The notes under the pieces were generated by a model, which worked only from the letters and a program-made list of their open reading frames with translations, did no database searches and had not been told where the DNA came from. A stretch of 64,000 nucleotides of DNA from Clostridiales bacterium (lineage in GTDB: Bacteria > Bacillota > Clostridia > Christensenellales > Borkfalkiaceae): NCBI GenBank assembly GCA_015055865.1, contig SVHK01000002.1:24308-88307 (forward strand). Direction: 5' to 3'. The position numbers and the translations under genes are program-made. Below, piece by piece: positions 58,936 through 64,000 of the stretch (positions are counted from its first letter, which is position 1; each line of letters opens with the position of its first letter).

Positions 58936-58996
58936 ATTGCTAAAATAATAGCAATCTATTGACAAATAGAAAATAATATGCTAAAATATTGGCACT
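58936..58996 (+). promoter_or_regulatory. hipBA promoter with two operator-like palindromes
   Basis: TTGACA (58959-58964), 17-bp spacer, TAAAAT (58982-58987). Operator 1: ATTGCTA, six bases, TAGCAAT (58936-58955), just upstream of -35. Operator 2: TGCTA ... TGGCA (58979-58994), over the -10. The shared half-site TGCTA suggests binding by the HTH protein and autorepression. Confidence 0.75.
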
Positions 58997-59287
58997 ATGG
59001 ATAATAAATTTGATATTGGACAATTTGTAAATACTTTTACGGAGCAATCCGTTGTTGACGGGCTTGTGGGAAGAGTGAAGAAAAAACGCAAGCAAATGAA
59101 GATTTCGCAAAGGTTGTTGGCTCAAAAATCGGGGGTAGCGTATTCGTCGATTCGTCGTTTTGAATCGACGGGGGAAATTTCTCTTTCTTCGCTTTTGAAA
59201 ATTGCGCACGCACTCGATTCATTAAAAGATTTTGAAGGGCTATTCAAAGGACAAATAATTGTTAGTTTAAAGGATTTTGAAGGATGA
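58997..59287 (+). CDS. HipB-like antitoxin, XRE helix-turn-helix
   Basis: 96 residues. XRE/HTH_3 domain around 25-75: LVGRVKKKRKQMKISQRLLAQKSGVAYSSIRRFESTGEISLSSLLKIAHAL. The C-terminus repeats a short phrase (SLKDFEG twice), perhaps a recent micro-duplication. It should bind and neutralise HipA and repress the operon through the palindromes upstream. Overlaps hipA by four bases. The ATG lies 9 bases after the -10 box, so the transcript is close to leaderless. Confidence 0.88.
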   Translation: MDNKFDIGQFVNTFTEQSVVDGLVGRVKKKRKQMKISQRLLAQKSGVAYSSIRRFESTGEISLSSLLKIAHALDSLKDFEGLFKGQIIVSLKDFEG

Positions 59288-60387
59288 TTGCACAAGTAAG
59301 AAAGCTCACGGTTAAATATAACGGCAAAATAGTTGGGTATCTTGCTCATTTAGACGGCGATTCTATTGCGTTTCAGTATGACGACGAATGGATAAAAAAT
59401 GGGTTTAGCATTTCACCGTTTTCTTTGCCGTTATCCAACAAGATATATCGAGAAGGTAAAGATTTTTTTGGTGGCTTATACGGCGTATTTTACGATTCCT
59501 TGCCTGACGGTTGGGGAGAATTGCTAGTAAAAAGAATGCTTGCAAAACAAGGTATCAATGCAGATAAACTTTCGCCATTGACAAAACTTACTTTAATAAG
59601 CGGTAGTGGTTTAGGTGGATTGACGTATGAGCCGACGCAAATAGATGATACGGATGAAACAAATTTTGATTTGGATTTTATTGCCCAAGAAGCGGAAAAG
59701 ATTTTAGACGACGAAACAGGGGATATAAATCTTGACGAAGTATATCGTTTAGGTGGTTCAAGCGGTGGCGCTAGACCTAAAGCGCACGTGAAAATTGACG
59801 GCGAATCTTGGATAATTAAATTCCCTTGTAATTACGATCCAAGAAATATAGGCGAGAAAGAATATGAAGCCAATCGACTTGCCGAAAAGTGCGGAATAAA
59901 CGTAAGTGAATTTAAGTTGTATCCGTCCAAAATTTGTAGCGGATATTTTGGAACAAAGCGTTTTGATAGAATAGGGAATAAAAAATTGCATATGATTTCA
60001 CTGTCTTCTATTTTAGAAACGACGCATCGTATTTCAAATTTGGATTATATGCATTTATTTCAAGTGATAAAAGAGATTTGCGTTGACCAAGACGATTTAT
60101 ACGAAGCGTATCGAAGAATGTGTTTTAACGTGTTTTATGGGAATCGTGATGATCACGGTAAAAATTTTGCTTTTCTTTATAATGAAGAAAAGGGTGGTTA
60201 TGAGCTTTCGCCTGCATACGATATTACACCTACGCCGAATAAATTAGAACACGAAATGACGGTATTAGGGAATGGTTGTCCTACGGAAAACGATTTATTA
60301 AAGATTGCAAAAGAAATAAAACTTTCGTTAAAAGAATGCAAAGAAATTATTCAAATTGTGCAATATGTGTTGAAAAAAGGAAGATGA
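59284..60387 (+). CDS. hipA: HipA-like serine/threonine kinase toxin
   Basis: 367 residues. HipA N1 domain (FSISPFSLPLSNKIYREGKDFFGGLYGVFYDSLPDGWGELLVKRML), Gly/Ser activation loop YRLGGSSGGARPKAHV (about 155), ATP lysine in SWIIKFPC, catalytic GNRDDHGKNFAF (about 286-297), and metal Asp in SPAYDITP (about 312). All kinase residues look intact, so it is probably active. HipA phosphorylates glutamyl-tRNA synthetase in E. coli; relatives have other targets. It forms a toxin-antitoxin unit inside the tRNA-bounded island, which may stabilise it. Confidence 0.92.
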   Translation: MIAQVRKLTVKYNGKIVGYLAHLDGDSIAFQYDDEWIKNGFSISPFSLPLSNKIYREGKDFFGGLYGVFYDSLPDGWGELLVKRMLAKQGINADKLSPLTKLTLISGSGLGGLTYEPTQIDDTDETNFDLDFIAQEAEKILDDETGDINLDEVYRLGGSSGGARPKAHVKIDGESWIIKFPCNYDPRNIGEKEYEANRLAEKCGINVSEFKLYPSKICSGYFGTKRFDRIGNKKLHMISLSSILETTHRISNLDYMHLFQVIKEICVDQDDLYEAYRRMCFNVFYGNRDDHGKNFAFLYNEEKGGYELSPAYDITPTPNKLEHEMTVLGNGCPTENDLLKIAKEIKLSLKECKEIIQIVQYVLKKGR

Positions 60388-60406
60388 TTTCTTAAAAAGG
60401 ATAGCT

Positions 60407-60662
60407 GAGATGCTAATATCGGTGTCAGGGTCACGACCTGTTTATATCGGAAATTGTTGGGTTTACCCTTAAAGTTTAACACAGTAAGCACCGTTTTGAG
60501 GAAGTTTGATGTGCTTATAAAATCTGAACCCGTGGTAGTACACGAATAGGGAACGTGTCATGAAAGTGCAACACGATCTAAAGGCTACAAATGAATTAGC
60601 TATTGTTTTGTAGTGACCATAATAGTTAACGATTGGCAGAAGGAACTTCCACAATTTAAAAT
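60407..60662 (+). ncRNA. Candidate structured RNA downstream of hipA, family uncertain
   Basis: No protein is supported in this segment of about 255 bases, but it is full of paired arms: CAGG/CCTG (60426-60440), GGGTTTACCC (60459-60468), TAAGCAC/GTGCTTA (60485-60517), CGTG/CACG with outer CC/GG (60529-60550), CGTGT/ACACG (60554-60575), CTACAAA/TTTGTAG (60585-60613), then GGAACTTCC. It ends at a strong terminator. Size and position after an ATGA (60384-60387) call to mind HEARO/OMEGA-type RNAs of IS200/IS605 elements, but I have no homology evidence; a degraded intron or a new RNA are also possible. Confidence 0.5.
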
Positions 60663-60696
60663 AAAGCAGTTAGGTTTACACTTAACTGCTTTTTAC
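60663..60696 (+). terminator. Terminator of hipBA and the candidate RNA
   Basis: AAAGCAGTTA, nine-base loop, TTAACTGCTTTTT. Confidence 0.9.
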
Positions 60697-60743
60697 TTTT
60701 AGAAAAAGATTTATCATAATAACACTTTGAACGTCAAACCGTA

Positions 60744-61583
60744 TCAATCCGTATATTTTTTACGGTATTCTGTCGGAGTCATTAAACGATATTTTTTGAA
60801 AATTTTGCAAAAATAATACACGTCGCCGTAACCGGCAAGTTCGGCAATCTTTACTAAGGGATAATCGGTATCTATTAAAAGAGCCGAGGCTTTTTTTATT
60901 CGTTCTGTATTTACGTAGGAAGAAAAATGAAGATTCATATTCTTCTTAAAGAGTCTTGATAAATGTTCAGACGTAATATAGCATTGATTGCAAATGAACT
61001 TTGCGTTTAATTCTGGATTAAACAAGTGAGTATTGATAAGCGTAATGATTTTGTCAAAATCTGTCAGTTTTTTCTTTGGCGCGGATTCAATAAATAACTT
61101 GCTATTTAATAAAAGAGTTTTTATAATATTAGAAAGGAGTTGCTTACAAGCAATTCCTTGTATATGTGGATGCTTGCATAAATTGATAGCTTCTTTAAAG
61201 TTGGATAAAATAGACGCGCGTATACGCATAGGCAGTAACAGTATAGGGTGCTTTGAAAAATTAGTCAAGGATATTAATTCTTCGCAATCTTTACCATAAA
61301 AATTAATCCAGTAAACTTCAACTTGAGTTATATTGTCCTTACTATAATAATGCACGGGCGTATTAGGTGGAATTAGAAAAAATTGATTTGGTAAAACGGT
61401 AAATTGCTGATTGCCAATTTCCAAAATCGTTTCGCCTGCCAGCAAGAAGTTCAAGGAATAGTACGGATAATTGTCTTCAATATTCCAACGAGAGTCGATA
61501 GAATGGCCAAGGTCTATCGTTTTAATATCTACAGAATTATTGATATGAAAATAAGTTACTTGTTTCTTTGTTTCAAGTGGCAT
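60744..61583 (-). CDS. AraC-family transcriptional activator
   Basis: 279 residues. N-terminal cupin-type ligand domain (GETILEIGNQQFTVLPNQFFLIPPNTPVHYYSKDNITQVEVYWINFYG) and C-terminal double helix-turn-helix (LNAKFICNQCYITSEHLSRLFKKNMNLHFSSYVNTERIKKASALL ... IAELAGYGDVYYFCKIFKKYRLMTPTEYRKKY). I chose the internal Met at 61583, preceded by AAGGAGA; the longer frame would begin inside the intergenic region. Divergent from the GH78-like gene, whose poor -35 box suggests it needs this activator. Confidence 0.9.
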   Translation of the reverse strand: MPLETKKQVTYFHINNSVDIKTIDLGHSIDSRWNIEDNYPYYSLNFLLAGETILEIGNQQFTVLPNQFFLIPPNTPVHYYSKDNITQVEVYWINFYGKDCEELISLTNFSKHPILLLPMRIRASILSNFKEAINLCKHPHIQGIACKQLLSNIIKTLLLNSKLFIESAPKKKLTDFDKIITLINTHLFNPELNAKFICNQCYITSEHLSRLFKKNMNLHFSSYVNTERIKKASALLIDTDYPLVKIAELAGYGDVYYFCKIFKKYRLMTPTEYRKKYTD

Positions 61584-61670
61584 AGCGTATCTCCTTATCC
61601 TAATATACAAATTCAGTATAGCATATAAAACAAGAAAAGACAACTAAAAATCAAAAAATTCCATTTATTT

Positions 61671-61699
61671 TTTATCAATTTTAATGATACAATTATAAT
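61671..61699 (+). promoter_or_regulatory. Activator-dependent-looking promoter of the rhamnosidase-like gene
   Basis: TATAAT (61694-61699) with a poor -35 (TTTATC at 61671-61676), 17-bp spacer. Fits positive control by the divergent AraC protein. Confidence 0.55.
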
Positions 61700-61731
61700 G
61701 GAAATTAAAAGATGGGAGGTTATAAAAGGTC

Positions 61732-61809
61732 GGTTGAGATTTAAGTTGGTTGTATCAGCAATGCTGAACTATAAATCGACGTAAAGAGTGAGTCTGGATT
61801 ATCTCAACG
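61732..61809 (+). other. Folded leader before the rhamnosidase-like gene
   Basis: An outer 8-bp stem GTTGAGAT (61733-61740)/ATCTCAAC (61801-61808) encloses GTTGGTT/AATCGAC (61745-61780) with an inner CAGC-AAT-GCTG hairpin. The start codon comes 13 bases later without a Shine-Dalgarno. Possible regulatory leader; no known riboswitch recognised. Confidence 0.45.
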
Positions 61810-61821
61810 ATAAAATAAAAA

Positions 61822-63294
61822 ATGAAAAACACTTTTTTAAACGGACGGATTATTGTAGATGGATATTTATACGAAGATGTGCTTTTTGACGTTGCAGGTA
61901 ATAATTTAAGAGTTTGTTTCGACGGCAAAGGTGGTGTATCCAAGTATTTATCTGTCTTGACAGGAAAAAATTATACTTCTCGTTCTGTGCTTACCTTATA
62001 TAAAAACAGGGAAAGGGTGGGGGCATATACAAAAAAGAATGTTCGTATGGCAGGACGCACGCAGGAAATTACTGTTTTTGGCGAAGGTTTTGAAATGGAG
62101 ATAAAGCAATTTATCACCAAAGAAGACCGCGCAATATTTATCGAAATGAATTTTTCTGTGGACGAACCAACAGAGTTTACTCTTCTTTACGGAATAGGCA
62201 GTGCTGTGGGGATTCCGACTATGAGTTTCGGTCAGACCGGTTTTCGGTTTGTGCGATTAGATTTTGGCGGAGAAGTTGAATTAAAGAGCATTGTTGCGGA
62301 AAGCTATATATTGCGAAAACCTATTGTATATAAGTATGATGGACAAGACTCAGTTATACGGAAAATCTATCAAACGGCGAAACGCACGGTAGATTTATGC
62401 GCTCCCAAGGGATACGTATGGGATGGGATAAAACGCGACCGACTTGTTTGGATTGGCGATATTCACCCTGAAATGCTCGCCTTGACGACTCTTTATGGTA
62501 GGATGAAGGAAATCGAGCAGTCGTTGGATTTTGTGAAGAATCAAACACCATTACCGGGATGGATGAACGGATTTCCAATGTATTCTATGTGGTGGATTAT
62601 TATTGTTGCGGATTATTATAAACGCGCCAATGCTTACGATTTTACCGAAAGACAAATAGAGTATATGCAAGGACTAATTTTGCAAATGAATTCTTGCGTG
62701 AAAGATAATGGACAATTAAATTATCCGTTCTATTTTGTAGACTGGCCCACGCATAACCAACCCGATGAAATACTCGGGGCAAGAGCCATTAATATAATAG
62801 CGATAAAAAAGGCGATTGATTTATTGACCGAGTTTGGGCAATCTACTCACTTGGCTACAAAATTATTGGATAGATTGCAAAAAGTTCCTATTTTACCTAC
62901 GCAGAGCAAACAGGTAACGGCGTTAAAGTATTTTGCTTTGGGATATTTATCTGAAGAAGATAAGCAAAATCTCTTAAAGGGCGGGGCAAAGGGATTGTCT
63001 ACCTTTATGAGTTATTATATATTGAAAGCAATCGCTTCTTTTGATAAAGAACAAGCCGTAAAGATAATGAAAGAGTATTACGGCGCGATGCTAGATAAAG
63101 GCGCGACTACTTTTTGGGAAGATTTCGATGTGGAATGGGCAAATAAGTCTTGCCGTATTGACGAGTTCCCGAAAGACAATCAAAAAGATATACACGGTGA
63201 TTTTGGCGATTATTGCTATAAGGGTTTTCGCCATAGCTTGTGCCACGGCTGGTCGGCAGGCGTCATCGCTTTTATTAAAGAAGAGTGTTTGTAA
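61822..63294 (+). CDS. GH78-like (alpha-L-rhamnosidase-type) six-hairpin glycosidase
   Basis: 490 residues without signal peptide, so cytoplasmic. The segment AKRTVDLCAPKGYVWDGIKRDRLVWIGDIHPEMLAL matches the acid-residue block of bacterial rhamnosidases (normally D..WRERL.W.GD), and the C-terminal RHSLCHGWSAGVIAF matches their SLCHGWSAGP. The N-terminal 170 residues are a beta-sandwich. It appears slightly shorter than classical GH78 enzymes. Adjacent AraC gene forms a compact sugar-response cassette. Unsaturated-glucuronyl or other six-hairpin families are a weaker alternative. Confidence 0.75.
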   Translation: MKNTFLNGRIIVDGYLYEDVLFDVAGNNLRVCFDGKGGVSKYLSVLTGKNYTSRSVLTLYKNRERVGAYTKKNVRMAGRTQEITVFGEGFEMEIKQFITKEDRAIFIEMNFSVDEPTEFTLLYGIGSAVGIPTMSFGQTGFRFVRLDFGGEVELKSIVAESYILRKPIVYKYDGQDSVIRKIYQTAKRTVDLCAPKGYVWDGIKRDRLVWIGDIHPEMLALTTLYGRMKEIEQSLDFVKNQTPLPGWMNGFPMYSMWWIIIVADYYKRANAYDFTERQIEYMQGLILQMNSCVKDNGQLNYPFYFVDWPTHNQPDEILGARAINIIAIKKAIDLLTEFGQSTHLATKLLDRLQKVPILPTQSKQVTALKYFALGYLSEEDKQNLLKGGAKGLSTFMSYYILKAIASFDKEQAVKIMKEYYGAMLDKGATTFWEDFDVEWANKSCRIDEFPKDNQKDIHGDFGDYCYKGFRHSLCHGWSAGVIAFIKEECL

Positions 63295-63302
63295 AAGAGA
63301 GA

Positions 63303-63549
63303 GCTAAATGGAATGCAGAGTTGGAACGTTTAAAAGTCAAATTTATGTTATGCGGACATCTCCATAAGTCATTCGTATTAAATTCTCTACGATTTACGAA
63401 CAACTTTTTATACGAGATGTGAAGAGTGTGGAGTGGCGCCGCCTGCAAGAGATCATTTTGTGGGGCATAGCAATGGTGAACTCAATAATACGTATAGTGA
63501 TTTATCGGATGAATATTTGTTAAATGAGGGTAAGAAATTAGTTTGGTAA
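63303..63549 (+). pseudogene. Frameshifted remnant of a tyrosine integrase
   Basis: Frame 63382-63549 encodes ILYDLRTTFYTRCEECGV... ARDHFVGHSNGELNNTYSDLSDEYLL, which is the C-terminal catalytic end of a tyrosine recombinase: Arg in DLRTTF, GHS box, and nucleophile Tyr in NTYSDL. An upstream piece in another frame (63303-63384, KWNAELERLKVKFM...LHKSFVLNS) likely belongs to the same gene. Everything before is gone. Adjacent to the right attachment repeat, so it is the relic of the island's own integrase. Confidence 0.8.
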
Positions 63550-63639
63550 TGAAACAAAAAAAATCGCTTTTTCTGCCCTAAAATCTGCCCCAAGCAGCAA
63601 AAATGAAAGTGAAATGATGGAATAAATATACAAAAATGC

Positions 63640-63706
63640 AAAACGAAACGAGCATTTATGCGTTGCGCATAAATGCTCGTTTCTGGTGCACCTTCAGGGA
63701 CTCGAA
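63640..63706. repeat. Right attachment repeat (attR-like), within tRNA-Lys and its terminator
   Basis: 67 bases identical to 58668-58734. It includes the terminator hairpin (63646-63682, perfect 17-bp stem, TTG loop) and the 3' end of the intact tRNA-Lys(CTT) gene. Confidence 0.9.
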
Positions 63707-63759
63707 CCCTGGGCCCACTGATTAAGAGTCAGTTGCTCTACCAACTGAGCTAAAGGTAC
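63684..63759 (-). tRNA. tRNA-Lys (CTT)
   Basis: 76 bases, CCA encoded. Acceptor GTACCTT/AAGGTGC (one U-G pair), D-arm GCTCAGTTGGTAGAGC, anticodon loop CTCTTAA giving CTT, T-arm CAGGGTTCGAGTCCCTG. Its 3' half is the integration target of the adjacent island and is restored by the 67-bp repeat. Confidence 0.95.
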
Positions 63760-63764
63760 AAAAA

Positions 63765-63840
63765 TGGTGGTCCATCGGAGGCTCGAACTCCGGACACCTT
63801 GATTAAAAATCAAGTGCTCTACCTACTGAGCTAATGGGCC
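63765..63840 (-). tRNA. tRNA-Lys (TTT)
   Basis: 76 bases, CCA encoded. Anticodon stem CTTGA/TCAAG with loop TTTTTAA giving TTT. T-arm CGGAGTTCGAGCCTCCG. The acceptor stem GGCCCAT/ATGGACC has a C-A mismatch at position 3:70; otherwise complete. Confidence 0.92.
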
Positions 63841-63862
63841 ACGTTAAATTGTTGCCAATTTT

Positions 63863-63938
63863 TGGCTGGGGTGGCAGGATTTGAACCTACGAATGCCGGA
63901 ATCAAAATCCGGTGCCTTAACCACTTGGCGACACCCCA
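63863..63938 (-). tRNA. tRNA-Gln (TTG)
   Basis: 76 bases, ending GCCA. Acceptor TGGGGTG/CACCCCA, D-arm GCCAAGTGGTTAAGGC, anticodon stem CCGGA/TCCGG with loop TTTTGAT giving TTG, T-arm GTAGGTTCAAATCCTGC. Confidence 0.95.
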
Positions 63939-63960
63939 ATGTCGTTAATTTTATAAATAG

Positions 63961-64000
63961 TGGGGCGGGAAGAGAGAATCGAACTCACGACCTCCAGGGC
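63961..64000 (-). tRNA. tRNA, 3' part only, cut by the window edge
   Basis: The complement gives a T-loop (TTCGATT) and an acceptor end TTCCCGC followed by CCCA, so a tRNA with C73 and encoded CCA. The anticodon lies outside the window; isotype cannot be given. Confidence 0.75.

Noticed and set aside
61801-61822. TPP riboswitch resemblance (TCTGGATTAT) before the GH78-like gene
   Set aside because: The other conserved TPP blocks, including the CTGAGA element, are absent and the gene is unrelated to thiamine.
1-64000. CRISPR array
   Set aside because: No regularly spaced repeats were seen; the only tandem repeats are the coding units in the lipoprotein gene.

Overview
The window is about 64 kb of a low-to-mid GC, densely packed bacterial chromosome. 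It most likely comes from an endospore-forming member of the Firmicutes, class Clostridia, probably an uncultured anaerobic gut lineage. This is inferred from YabP/YabQ next to a DivIC-like gene, a CwlD-type amidase, sigma-H in the mrnC-rlmB-sigH order, a SpoVAC-SpoVAD-SpoVAE operon and YunB, together with NfnAB-type flavoprotein genes and several carbohydrate cassettes. Almost all genes lie on the + strand. Recognisable housekeeping promoters have TATAAT-like -10 boxes and nearly constant 17-bp spacers, and most operons end in clear intrinsic terminators.

Layout. 1-8 kb: 3' part of L-serine dehydratase, aldose epimerase, LemA with two DUF2207-type proteins, a repeat-bearing lipoprotein, a Cys/Asn-rich protein and small membrane or secreted proteins. 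8-13 kb: a helicase, a TtcA-like tRNA thiolation enzyme, yabP-yabQ-divIC, a Ppx/GppA phosphatase and an M50 membrane protease. 13-18.3 kb: a maltodextrin cassette (malQ, malEFG); its likely ATPase, MsmX-like, sits alone at 47.4 kb. 18.5-27.4 kb: a cation/proton antiporter, nfnAB, two MFS transporters with a GH2 glycosidase, and a phosphoribosyltransferase. 27.6-38.6 kb: housekeeping genes (recX, birA, nnrDE, nadD-yqeK fusion, rsfS, cwlD, mrnC, rlmB, sigH, dnaX, ybaB, recR), with minus-strand membrane orphans beside them. 40-44 kb: spoVACDE, then yunB and murG on the other strand. 44-53.5 kb: a WYL regulator, tyrS, a YigZ-family protein, msmX, a DeoR regulator and a glycerol-3-phosphate-dehydrogenase-like operon ending in a truncated HAD phosphatase. 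53.7-58.5 kb: a cytidylate-kinase-like protein, paired chromate-transporter halves, and a SipW-type export locus: two proteins with SipW-like signal peptides flanking an ER-type signal peptidase that has an extra C-terminal domain.

58.7-63.7 kb is a small genomic island. It is bounded by a perfect 67-bp direct repeat made of a tRNA-Lys(CTT) 3' end plus its terminator. It carries a HipB/HipA pair with palindromic operators, a strongly folded non-coding segment with its own terminator, an AraC regulator divergent from a GH78-like rhamnosidase, and the frameshifted stub of a tyrosine integrase. A cluster of minus-strand tRNAs (Lys-CTT, Lys-TTT, Gln-TTG and one cut by the window edge) closes the window.

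Items most worth following up: (1) an 18-base word, GGGGCAGGTACGCGTTTA, recurring with near copies in all three reading frames and strongly biased to the + strand; (2) the structured RNA candidate after hipA; (3) the signal peptidase with its fused C-terminal domain and two adjacent putative substrates; (4) the tRNA-bounded island that has lost its integrase. All family names come from reading the proteins by eye; no database search was run.
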